From NCBI GenBank assembly GCA_963678675.1, contig OY783193.1, positions 6,269,501 to 6,333,500 on the forward strand: a stretch of DNA of 64,000 bases, read 5' to 3'. Each line of letters begins with the position of its first letter. Position 1 is the first letter of the stretch. The stretch comes from Xiphydria camelus. Lineage: Eukaryota > Arthropoda > Insecta > Hymenoptera > Xiphydriidae. The notes under the pieces are model-generated. The model did no database searches. It was not told the DNA's origin and was given only the letters and a program-made list of their open reading frames with translations. Both the position numbers and the translations under genes were made by a program. Positions 9,661 through 20,401 of the stretch are shown piece after piece.

Positions 9661-9690
9661 TAGTGTATTCAGCATGGTATGGCCGTTGCC
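9661..9690 (-). pseudogene. 5S rRNA gene, 5' 30 nt (copy B, other side of the insertion)
   Basis: It continues the 5S copy interrupted at 4927. Joined without the element and one copy of the duplication, the two parts would make 118 nt, the same length as copy C. In sense it begins GGCAACGGCC. Confidence 0.9.
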
Positions 9691-9859
9691 GATAAGCTTT
9701 GTAAGTATAGAGAATATGGACGTCTAGAACGAGGGAGAAATGAAGAATTTTTACCTCAGTACCTATTTAAAATAAAATATAATCCTCGATATATTTCGAA
9801 ATCGTTATTGCGGGAAAGCGAAAAAAATTCCTTTTTTTTATATTGATGGAAAAAAATAT
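9691..9859 (-). repeat. 5S array spacer
   Basis: This 169-nt spacer is homologous to 4676-4839 and 9978-10147. All three keep TATAGAGAATATG close to the 5S start, and an A-rich block (T-run on the gene strand) just past the 5S 3' end. That is the arrangement of a tandem 5S unit with an upstream TATA-like element and a Pol III terminator. Confidence 0.8.
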
Positions 9860-9977
9860 GGCAACAGCACGCGGTGTTCCCAAGCGGTCACCCATCCAAG
9901 TACTAACCGCGCCCAATGCTGCTTAACTTTAGTGATCAGACGAGAACTAGTGTATTCAGCATGGTATGGCCGTTGCC
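9860..9977 (-). rRNA. 5S ribosomal RNA gene, complete (copy C)
   Basis: The 118-nt minus-strand gene can be followed end to end against insect 5S: GGCAACGGCC at the 5' end, TTAAGCAGC in the A-box/intermediate region, GTTAGTACTTGGATGGGTGA in the C box, and GCTGTTGCC at the 3' end. Helix I closes perfectly (GGCAACGGC with GCTGTTGCC, one G-U). Helix III reads TAGT/ACTA where typical insects have CGGT/ACCG, so both pairs are kept. A T-run follows the 3' end and TATAG lies about 20-30 nt upstream. It could be functional or a recently decayed copy; expression is not shown by sequence. Confidence 0.88.
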
Positions 9978-10147
9978 AATAAATTTGGTAAGTATAGAGA
10001 ATATGAACGTCTAGAACGAGGAAGAAATGAAGAATTTTTAATACCTCAGTATTTAAAATAAAATATAATCCTCGATATATTTCGAAATCGTTATTGCGGG
10101 AAAGCGAAACAAAAATACTTTCCCTTTGTTTTGAAGGAAAAAAATAC
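9978..10147 (-). promoter_or_regulatory. Spacer upstream of 5S copy C, with TATA-like element
   Basis: In gene sense, TCTATACTTACC lies about 20-30 nt before the 5S start and is conserved before copies A and B. Insect 5S genes often have such an external element. The function is inferred. Confidence 0.45.
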
Positions 10148-10162
10148 GGCAACAACACGCGG
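10148..10162 (-). pseudogene. 5S rRNA remnant, 3' 15 nt (copy D)
   Basis: GGCAACAACACGCGG matches the 3' end of the 5S gene with one change. It sits exactly where the next unit should begin (288 bp after copy C) and then breaks off into unrelated sequence, marking the right edge of the array. Confidence 0.7.
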
Positions 10163-12398
10163 TCGTGATTGATTCCTCGTATCCAAATTCTTTTATTTTT
10201 ACCAAAGGGTATATTTATACAACATTCTGTAGAATTTCATGCAACATAAATAGAGATTGCTACGAAGTTTTCTTGTTTAATAATAATTTTTCGCGTGAAT
10301 GTGGAATCGTGCCAAAAGAGCTGAAAGATGAACGAAAAAAGTGCGACCATAAAAATAAAAGGAAAAGAAAAACTTTCCTCATTCTGCAGAAGCGTCCACA
10401 TATGTAATACGCGACGATTCATCAAGAAAGTATTTTCTGAATTATTAAAACGAAAGGGGGTGTTCCTACAGCTTGGATCGAAGTAACCCCTGCTCGTGAC
10501 ACCTAAATAATAAATAGGCGAGGGAAAATAATCGCGAGGGATCGTAATGAATTCTCGAACATCCCCGTCCCCCTCCGCGCTTTATATCACGCCGTTTGCG
10601 AGCTTTAGGCTTGCCACTTATACGCGTTCGCGAGAACGTATGCGAATCCCAACCCTTCCGCGTCAGGACGTAATAACGGATCCTCTCTCTCTCGCGGTTG
10701 TGCATTCGGAGCCAAGTAATTCTGGTCTCGTCGTAATGAAGGAAAGCTCGCGCGTTTCGCGTGCAAGATCCCCACAAAAACCTCAATAATGTGGGACTTG
10801 GGATAGAAACTTTGACTTTTTTTAGCTGTAGTACCTATATGTATATTGTACTTATCTACACATATAAGCACTATTTTATATATTAAACTTCGGAATTACG
10901 TACACTTTATTGAATATACTCGTATGTATGTATGCGTTGCTATCGATCCACGCTAAAAAAAAAGTCACGACCAATTCTCGTAAAAATCCGACAAAATCAT
11001 CCCTTCGATTCGCGTTTCAGGAAACACGCACGCCTCTCCACCTACCTACGATATTTTCAATTTCACAACCAGCGCATATCTATAACTACCTGAATGCACC
11101 TGTGTGCGTCGCGTAACGAGCGCTAAGCGCTAACGACTATAATCGCGGGCAACTCTGCGTATGCCTTTAAACGCAGACGCGCCTTACGTCGTTTCTCGCG
11201 TACGGCTCTCTCCAAGCGCAGCCCGCACATTTACGCGACGGTAAAACGTCACCGCGCGCGTCCGGAAGCATCGGGCGTTTCCGGGGCGGACGTGCGCCCT
11301 GGGAGGATTGGAATATCGCCTCCGCTCGTTAAGGCCACGGTAATGGCGCGTCGTCCGCGTTATTAGCGGCGATGCTAATGGCGCTCCGCACGCGGCAAAA
11401 TGCTAAGACACGACGACGCGCGTTCCGCGTAATCCTCTCGGGCTCCCGGAGCAGCCGCGCGCGACTATTTTGAACCGAACAGCGGCAAAGTCGAAATTAC
11501 GACGGCTCGCGCGCCGATAAACAGCTAGGGATACTGAGAGGGTTGATCGTCCGGGCGTCACCGGATTTCGAATGCGAAGCGTTGGCTCTCCTCTGGAATA
11601 TTTCGACGTCGGACGTTCCTTTCGTTGCCTCGATAAATATGGATAATTGGAAAACTAATTGGACGGGGTTGTAGCACCGAGCATCCAGTCAGAGGGATTA
11701 TAATCGACGTCTGTCCCAATTACTGGGTCCTTTATGCTTTGAAAGTCGCCTACACTGTAGTCAGGGCTGTATCGCATGGGAGACTGTGACGATATCGCGG
11801 TCCATATCGACGCGTTATCTTCTCGTCATCACCCTCATCCCTTCATTTATTCATATCGATTTTTTGTTGTTTCAATCTCGTGGTGATCAATTAGCGTTTT
11901 CCCTGGACTGCACTAGCTGCATCCCAGCCAGACGTGTGATGTAAATTTTGCAGCAACTTTACGAAAATCCAAATTATGGCGTGTAGTGACTGTGTTTTTT
12001 AAGGAGTCCTCTTTTTGCGCTGTTATTTATGTAATTGAGTGATGAAATTATGTTTTGGAAATAATCGGTAAAATTTATACATTACTGTGACTCGGTAAGT
12101 TAAATTTTGCGTAAATTTGTTTACAATGTCAAATTTAGATCATGTCATAATATAAATTTGATGCATCATTTGCGATTGACACTAATTTGTGACAAATATC
12201 TTCTATTAATTTGACGTAAAAATGAAGAAAATTTTAAGCGATTTTAATTTGACGTATACCATTAATCAAAAGGTCTGACTAGGAGCGAGTGTATATTTGG
12301 ATCTTTCGTTACACCGTTACGTTAACATGAGGTAGAAATACACTCAGTGCAGTCAGTGCAGTCCAGAGACAAATACTAAATATTTCATGCATTTCCTA
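10163..12398. other. Gene-free, partly CpG-rich stretch
   Basis: No supported gene. The part 11100-11560 is conspicuously rich in CpG and could be a promoter-like island. No exon, TATA box or RNA gene was recognised. Confidence 0.4.
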
Positions 12399-12470
12399 CA
12401 CTGAGAAAAGAGTTTATTTGTAGTTAAGAAATGTGTACTTTATTATGGCGAGAGAAATATTTTCCCTGAA
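12399..12470. mobile_element. CACTGAG-type MITE, family C, left-half fragment
   Basis: TA then CACTGAGAAAA.AGTTTATTTGTAGTTAA matches the left end of the copies at 32649 and 57827. The matching stops near 12470 and no right end is seen. Confidence 0.6.
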
Positions 12471-12733
12471 AATCCACAGCACCCGAACGAGGATTTCAGC
12501 CTGACGACAGTTTCCGAAAGGAGAACTTCATCCACGGATATATATCGGCTCGAACGGATAGGGTTGTACATTCGAGCTCGGCGGTCGACTTCCGGTCGTC
12601 CTTATCGCGGGACGGGTTTCGCCGGGAATCCGCCGTAAATCAGGGCGAGATCGAAGCGGAACGACAACGCTGATGATATATATCTATAGATGTTTGTGTA
12701 TCTCTTTATGTGTGCGTGTATCTAAATCAGGAG

Positions 12734-12736
<3 letters not shown>

Positions 12737-12769
<33 letters not shown>

Positions 12770-12780
12770 TCTCTCTCTCT
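12737..12780. repeat. (CT)n microsatellite
   Basis: An almost pure CT dinucleotide run, interrupted by two CCC blocks. Confidence 0.9.
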
Positions 12781-13075
12781 GACGTAAAAGTAACGTTTTA
12801 CCGCGTTGGAGCGTGGGTCGAGTAATGGCGACGCGACGGAGACGAGGAGGGTGATAAGCCCGTTGGATAAGGCAAAGTGCGTAATAATAGCCGAGGGAAA
12901 GAAAAGTTCGTGCCGCCTACGATATTTCCGGAACTGGAAAAACTTCCCTCCATATAACCAAGTTCAGCCGCGTTCAACCCCTATCTTCTTATAAAAATAG
13001 ACTCGGGGAAGTTGAATCAGTTTCGAACTGCATCAGGGTTAGTTCCTAGCTATTGTGATTTTTTTCCCGTTATCA

Positions 13076-13287
13076 CACAGATAAAAATTGAGTAGTAAGA
13101 ATTACCATACCAGAACGGTAAGTAGGTGAAAGTTTCGACAATATTGTGTTGAATAAGTTACAGCATAGTAATGATTGCCATTCGAAAAGTTACGATTGCT
13201 ATTCTGTAGATTATTCAACACGATATTGTCAAAGCTATCACCTACTTATGTTGACACAGTAATTATTACAGTTTAATTTTCTCCATG
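13076..13287. mobile_element. MITE family B, copy 1 (212 bp)
   Basis: An inverted-repeat element. The left arm has TAAGTAGGTGA...TTCGACAATATTGTGTTGAATAA and the right arm has the complement, TTATTCAACACGATATTGTC...TCACCTACTTA. A second copy, carrying a nested insertion, is at 58927-59396. Confidence 0.75.
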
Positions 13288-13477
13288 CATTTCGTTCCAA
13301 TATGAAAACTATGAAGTGCATGAGCTGGATCTTAAAAATGACCCAAAATCTTGGAATGAAATACGATCGAAAAATGTTCAATGAATTGTCATTTTATATT
13401 TATTCGAGTTCTACGGCATTGTAAGATACTACATTCTTGTAAGCACGACTCTTCAGCGGGAAAGTTCCATGAAGAGT

Positions 13478-13730
13478 TTGTAGCGATCCGTCACGCTACG
13501 GCGGCCCGCCGCCAGATGGCGTCGACCCTCTTGGCCCTCGACTCGCGGCTCCCAGCCCACAGCTTTCGGCTCTCGTTAGTGGTCCGACGACGGGCAAGTT
13601 ATTATAATAAGACCGCAACTGCCCGTCTCTCACGGAGGACCACAGAGCGTCTAACAATAAGGCAGGAGTCGGCCCAGCCTTACTGACGAGTCCACAGGCC
13701 GACTCCGGGACGAAACGCTCCGCCGATTAG
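13478..13730. repeat. GC-rich unclassified segment, possible LTR relic
   Basis: It starts TGTAGCGATCCG, contains AATAAG about 80 nt before the end, and has a composition sharply different from its surroundings. These are features of a solo LTR, but no clean target duplication or CA end was found, so the class is open. Confidence 0.2.
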
Positions 13731-16700
13731 ATGGCGACCACATCTTTTCGCCACAAGTTAATCAAGGAAACTCATTCAGTTTCATCATACCATCTCGAGG
13801 ATCTCTTCGAGGTGTATTGCACGCCATTTTCTCACTTGGACAGAGATCACCTCTCCCTGGTCTTCGACCAGGAGGACTACCTCGCGCGGCACGAGTGGAA
13901 AGTTCCTCTGTAGCAAGTTGGAACATCGTGACTGGAAGTTTACCTGTCTACGGAGACCGGTAAACTTCGTCCCTTTGTCTCATTCGCTTCGCTGATGAGC
14001 GTTATTGAATCAGCGATTGGCCATGGCAACCCTTTTCCGATCGTCCAGCTACGGCGAACCTCTGAACCGAATGAAAAGGTTCACGCGTATGGCTGTAGTC
14101 ATTTTTCGATATTTTTGCGTATGAATTTAGGCATACCTACTTCGACATGTGTATTAACAGAGCTGCTACAGACCTGGAAAACCGAGAAATGTCAGGGAAT
14201 TTTGGATTTTTACTGGAAATTATAAATAAAGTGGAGTCGATTTCTCAAAATTTCGTCATCGATAGGTATATTTGACAATGGAGTTTACGCCGCTGCTTCA
14301 GATATCTCCAGTAGTAGCGCACATGTGTCCCATCGACTAGAATTAAGGTACCATCAACATCACTTTATTAGCGTATAAACATCTTTGCAAACTCATATTC
14401 TTGTACCGAGATTATTTATAACTTTGTTGATTTTGGTATATAAAACTCCTAATATGAACAAAAATATCTGGAAATATCAACAAAATTTTGTTTGAAATAA
14501 TCAGAGAAAAATCTGGGAAAAGTTAGGGAATTTTATAATCAAATTCTCTTGTGCAGATAAATCCTGAAACAGTTAAATTTAATACATAGAGGGAGAAAAG
14601 TAGTCGAAGCTACTAACATCAGGAAAAAGTCAGAGAATAGTCAGGGGATTCTATAATCAACTGTTTCTCTCTAGCCACTCTGATTAATAATTTTAAAAAC
14701 TCTCGAATGAAAAACGTTTTTCATTTTCTTATAATAAGTTAATAAGAAATGCTTCCTTCTCAACTCTCTGTATATGTATCCACAGTGCCCAATGAGAACT
14801 TCGGTGGCAGTTTCGAAAGAGGGTAATGCAAGCGAAGGAGCAAGAGGATGGCAGGCGGGGCGTTTTCTCGCGCCATGAATTTAAACCGATCCAGCGGGAT
14901 ATATGTAGGATGGGATCGGACAGGTCCTCGCGTCGATTTATTTCCCGGAGCCATTAGCAGGACGAATGTGGGCAATAAAAATGTACCGTTGAGCCGGGAA
15001 ATTTATTTATTTTTTTCCCCATACGCAAGATTAGCACGCGAGCTTTTAACCCTCGAGAGCGGGTGGTACTAAATTGAACGTTTTTGCGATACTGTCTTTG
15101 TGTATATTCATGGGTCATCTTTATCTCTATATTTCTCCTCTTCCCTCTAATCTATTACTAATACTTTAAATACCTATCTATATTCTTAACGAACTTTACA
15201 TTCGAGATCATAATAAATTCAATTTTAATTCTAATCTTAACCCTCTTTTCTTTTCTTTGGTGATTTTTGAACTTTTCCATAAGACTTCTACTGGCTTGAA
15301 TAAATCAATTATGAGAATTCGATAACATAAAAATAACTCCGATAAAATTGTAGGATAAAATTAAAAAGGAATAAAAAAATGTGGTAATAAAAGAACGGAA
15401 GCGTTATTGGAATCAAGGTTCTTCAAATATGCACTTTGTTATTCTACGAATGATGCATTAGAGACGAGATATCGCACCGTTCCTTTCATCTTTCGATAAA
15501 AACGCTCGTTCCACTAACGTACCTATACGATTACCGCAAAGTAGAACGCGGCAGTACATTAAGAGCTTATGCCATAAAATATTTATATATGCACGAATTC
15601 TATCTACCCCTCCGTATTCCATCCCTTTGTTCCTCTAATCCTGTCTACTCTTTAACGTGCTTTTATATTCGATCAGTATACCGACTTCTAATTTCATTTC
15701 CGTTTGACAAAAATACTCAATAAATTGACGTCCGACTTTCATCGGCTGTATTTAAATTGACGAATATTAAATTTTTGAGAATATGGCTCATTTTCCCGTA
15801 TATTTTCATAAATTCTTTCCAATTCCTGGAATTTGTTAAACCAATCTTTTTTAAAACGTCACACTGAGCATAATTTATAGTGGTTCCCACCACTCTGTGT
15901 TCCTCTTTCGATAAAAATCCCCGCCCCATCGACGTGCAGATCAACGGGAACCGCGTAGAATCAAACGTGCAATGCTTCGCAGGGTGCAGCGCCGGGTTGA
16001 AAACAATACTCGTAACTCGACAGCGTATACATATATACGCCATTTAACGGTCGAGTCACGTAACTGAATGAAGAATTTCATTTTGGAACTAGCTCTCTCT
16101 ACACGAGATAGAACGTACATACATACCTACATCAAGCAGAGAAGTAGATGGAGTGTTCGTACGAGGGACTGACTGGCTTTTTCCTCGCTCTTTTCCCCTT
16201 GCGACCAGGGTATACGGTACACACGCATGCATGCGCACACAAAAGAGGCATCCCGGGTAAAAACTTTCACTCACTCGGAGTTCGCTGGTTTTTTTTTAAC
16301 TAGAGATCAAAGCTCCATTTGGAGAAAGGATTCGTAGACTTCTTAAAGACGTTCCAGACCTCCGGTGGGATTCTTATATACATATATACAGGGTGAGATA
16401 TTTAAATTGAGACACACGAATATCTGTAAAATAACGCATTTTAGAAAATAATGTTTCTCATAAAAGTTATTTGCTTTAGAGGAGAAAAATAACTGTATAT
16501 TTTAGTTTTCATTTAGTAAACGTTTTCAGGGAAAGGGAAGAGGGTGCACATCGCCCATTGATATCCAACATTGATATCCGTCAATTAAAAACAAAAGTAT
16601 AATAATTCAAATTCCACGAAGACGGAATCGCGGGTAACAGCTAGTTTATTCATACTCGTATCTACGTAACAAGACTCCCTTAGACAATTACAGCTAAAGA

Positions 16701-16843
16701 CGAAAGTTGCAAACCTCGTCCATTGAACTTGGTGATATGCTGGACCAATTGAAATTGATACGATTGGATTAACTCGTTTTGTTTTGACGTTATCAATTTC
16801 AAACCTTTTTAACTCAGTTTCCGCATATTCCGTATATCAAGTG
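13731..16843. other. Gene-free stretch
   Basis: No supported gene. A diverged unit (AGGGAATTTTATAATCAA and AGGGGATTCTATAATCAA) occurs twice, near 14525 and 14637, suggesting a short old direct repeat. A lone CAGGGTG motif lies near 16390 without a partner end. Confidence 0.4.
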
Positions 16844-17054
16844 CACCGAGGAAAATAAGTTACGAATCCAAGTAAATAGTTTTCTCGGCACTATTCATGT
16901 CGATGGTTTACTCGAGTCAAGTAATGCTTGCTTGGATTCAGTCAATTTTGTTTAACCGAAACAAATATTGCTTGACTCGAGTAAACAATTGGCATGAATA
17001 TTTCCAAGAAAAACATTGACTTGGAGATTCACCATATATGTATTTTTCTCAGTG
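16844..17054. mobile_element. CACTGAG-type inverted-repeat MITE (211 bp)
   Basis: The left end is CACCGAGGAAAATA, the right end TTTTTCTCAGTG followed by TA. The internal arms are complementary around TTTACTCGAGTCAAG and CTTGACTCGAGTAAA. No ORF. Confidence 0.7.
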
Positions 17055-18819
17055 TAAGCTTTCCTCGAATGAAACGAATACTGCCACAGCCAGCAGGCAA
17101 ATGCAACTTTAATCGAACTAAATAACTTTTATATCGTCACTCTCCGAAACGCCTCCATCCGAGGGTCATAACGTAACACAACGTCCACTCCGAGCATTTC
17201 GCGCGAACGCGTCCCTCTCTATTTCCCTTCATACACCGCGAAATCACGAAGAGCGAGTCGTAACGTTTCACGTCGACGGCGCATATCCGGTTTTAATGCA
17301 TTCGCGCTCTACAACCGCACGGCCCGATGCGCGGGAAAGCGACGCCGACGCGCGCGCAATAATACCGTGAAATAAATTCGAAACACCCCGAGATTCGCTC
17401 CCTCTGATGCGCCCCCGCGAATGGGATGATAAAAAAAATTCCAGAGCCCTTGGAAAATCATGCTCGCGAAGGGGAGAGAGACAGGGCGAGAGCGGTGGAG
17501 CGTAGGGTGCAGGGGGAGGGGCAGAGGGCGAGGAAATAGTTTCATCCGTATACCGCGAGCCCATTGACCTACTGCGCGAGACTCCCGAGTGCGGGAAATT
17601 GCGCGGAGCGCCATTTTGCTTTGTGTGTACCGAAGGGATTTCCGGAACGCCGCGCGCGCGGAACGAGGTGGAGAAACACGTGCGCGGGAGGAATCTCTGT
17701 TGCGCTAAGAAGGGTTCGTTTACGGGGTAACTGCAGCGATGCATTTTCCTTCGGCCACGGTATTGACTTCGTGTATGAAAAATATAGTGGTCTTCCTGAT
17801 TGTGCATGGGAGTATGTATGTAGGAAGTATTTCTGTTTCGTACACAGACGTGATTTACGTCAAATTAACGCTACTATTAATTATTATATGATGGCCTTTT
17901 ACCTGAATTAACATTTCAATTCTTTCTGGCGTATAGAGTCGACAATTTCTTGCAATTATCTTTTGAACTGTTGATGTTTATAGGCTGTCAAATTGTTCAT
18001 GCTGAATTTCAGTGTCAAATTGTCGATGGAGCTACTACCATTGGCAGTCAGATATTATTCCACCAATAGCAACAATTAATACTACTAGCTGTCAATCTGA
18101 CTACCAGAAACAACTGTAAAGTCGTCTAGTTAGTTTTGGCACACCTCTAATTTGGATTAGTGTACGTATGTGTATCTGATACATGTCTCCGATATTATGT
18201 AATTAGTCTTATTTATTTCAAGTAAAAGAAATCGTTATAAAGTCCTTCAAAAAATCGATTGGAATGAATGAGAATTATGCAGGCAAATAGAAATAAGTAA
18301 AATAAACAATGATTCTTTTTTATAAAGTAATTTGGATATTAATGGTCTAAAGAGCGCGGACTAATGATTATTTACGGAAGTACTTGCGCCGTATTTTTTA
18401 AATTACTTATAAAGTACTTACCGTAAGCCAAATAACTCGGCAGAGTATACGTCGAGAGTTTTCCAATGAATATTTAACGATGTACCCAAAGCTATACGCG
18501 CTGTTTTTAATACCGTGCCTACAAAATTCGATGTAGACGAACTTGTTTAATTAATTAACTCGCTACTCGCGTGCAATCATAAAGTAACCGTGGTTCGCGA
18601 ATGGGCGGGAGAAGGCTCGGCCGTTGCATATCCAATTGCCCGATGCAGCTTCGCGTGCCGGTGCAATTCAGGATGCATCTACTTATCGCGATTTCTACAG
18701 AGCGAAGTTACAACCTAGCGTCTTTCGGACGTTTTTACCAATACTATTCGACCTGTGGTCCAACTTTCTTGTTATTATGCATGTAATTAATTACAGACAA
18801 AATATTCAAGTAGCGGCTA
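17055..18819. other. Gene-free stretch, CpG-rich at 17150-17720
   Basis: The frames at 17268-17911 overlap on both strands within CpG-rich DNA and show no motif. No gene is supported. Confidence 0.4.
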
Positions 18820-19082
18820 CAAACCGAGAAAATAGTGATTTGTAGTTAATAAATGTTTGTTTGAATATGGCGAAATAAACATTTTATCGGATCAAGGTAA
18901 ATATTCGTTTAACTATTACGATATTCATTTGACAAAATTAGAGTCTTTGAGGCAACCATTTGAATGAAATAACGATTTTAATCATTAAGATACATATGTA
19001 TATTTTCTTGTCCTAATGAAATATTTATTTCGCCACATTTTAAATTACATTTAATAACTATTAATAAACTGTTTTCTCGGTG
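18820..19082. mobile_element. CACTGAG-type MITE, family C (263 bp)
   Basis: The left end holds CCGAGAAAATAGTGATTTGT, the right end AAACTGTTTTCTCGGTG. The interior shares GTTAATAAATGTTTGTTTG and ATGGCGAAATAAACATTTTA with the other family C copies. Confidence 0.75.
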
Positions 19083-19832
19083 CATGCATTTTGACAACAG
19101 CACAGCATTCATTTTCTACAAAAAAAAAAGAAACTGCGCAATGCGTCGTCAAGAATTCTACAATGCTTCGACGATTTGCCCTCTTACTTTTCAATTTGAC
19201 AGAAAATTACTGCAGCTTTGTGAATTCGCGTCACATTTGTTTATCGCTGTCCGATTTCGGACACTACTCCGAACACGCACCCCTCGATTATTATTAATAA
19301 TTGCCCGCCCAAAATGTCACGACTCAACGATTCTCGCGCTGACAATCGCTTCCACCCCGGGCTACATGGAAGAGGTCCGTCGACGAGGGTCACCGCAGGA
19401 GCGGATCGTGAACTTTCGCGCGAAGGGTTGTCCCTCACGAGACACGCACCGAACCACAGATACACGGGGGTATAGGTCACTGTATCGAGCGATAAACATG
19501 ATGGATGTCCCGACACGATTCCATGTGCGCTACGCGCTTGTCGACGCCACGCGTCGATTCTATCGCGGTTGAGCTGAAAACCGAGTCGTGACGCTTCTTC
19601 CGGAAAGGAGAATCATCGGGGCGACAAACGCATTTATACGTCTCGCTTTCAACGCGAGGAGTTGAAGGATCGCGTGACGGCGGCGATATGGTTCGCGCGG
19701 TTTCTATTCCGGGGCTTCGCGGTCGAGGGAGGACGCAGGAATTTGCGAGATGAAAGTCCGATGAGCCTGTTATATCGCCCCCTTTTCGCCGCGATTACGT
19801 GGGAAAATTGTTTACTGTTGATGTGGAGATGC

Positions 19833-20401
19833 TCGGGTGGAAAAGTTCTGTATATTTTTTATATAATCCATTACGCGCACATAGAGAATAAAGAATTAGT
19901 TGGATCTACTGAAAATTATTTTCGGGGTCGCAAGTAATCATTTACTTATGTCAATGAAATGTTTTAATACATCAATTAGATATCTCTCTTCCTTGCAATC
20001 ACAAGGAAAGAAATGTTTCATTAAATCTTTTCTCATATTAATTAAATATTTCTTCCTTGCAATCACATAGGTACTATTCCATATAATTGTAAGGAAGAGA
20101 TATAAAATTGATGTATTAAAAGATTTCATTGATATAAATAAATAATTACTTGCGACCCCGCAAATCATTTTCAGTAGATCTAACTAATTCCTTTTCCATG
20201 TGTGGATTTGGTCATATGGATTATGTATGAATTCTATGATATGTATGAATTAACCAGATACAGACTATATATGGATTATACAAACATTTAAAAATCTATT
20301 TATAGTCCTTATATGGTTAATATAAAAATCATATATAATCCATATATGGCCAAATCCACATACGAACTATATATCGAATATATATAACTTTTCCGTCTGT
20401 G
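19833..20401. mobile_element. MITE family G carrying a nested family A MITE
   Basis: The outer ends are GGGTGGAAAAGTTCTGTATA and its inverted counterpart ending ACTTTTCCGTCTGTGT. An uninterrupted relative is at 57195-57430. The family A element at 19878-20204 splits the left arm, so A inserted after G. Confidence 0.7.
19878..20204. mobile_element. MITE family A, short form (327 bp)
   Basis: It begins CACATAGAGAATAAAGAATT and ends with the inverted counterpart AACTAATTCCTTTTCCATGT followed by GTG. The arms are the same as in the 1.17 kb element at 1787-2960 but it lacks the inner GAGATGCC region. Confidence 0.8.

Noticed and set aside
4621..10162. 5S-derived SINE rather than 5S genes
   Set aside because: Units are tandem at constant spacing with homologous spacers, and have no A-rich tail, B-type downstream body or target duplications.
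13478..13918. Solo LTR with GTAGC duplication
   Set aside because: The bounded segment does not start TG and end CA, and the repeated word could be chance. Kept only as a low-confidence segment.
16385..16395. CAGGGTG transposon end
   Set aside because: Only one end was found, with no partner or duplication. Not enough to call an element.
17268..17807. 179-aa minus-strand ORF
   Set aside because: CpG-rich DNA open in several frames on both strands, with no recognisable motif.
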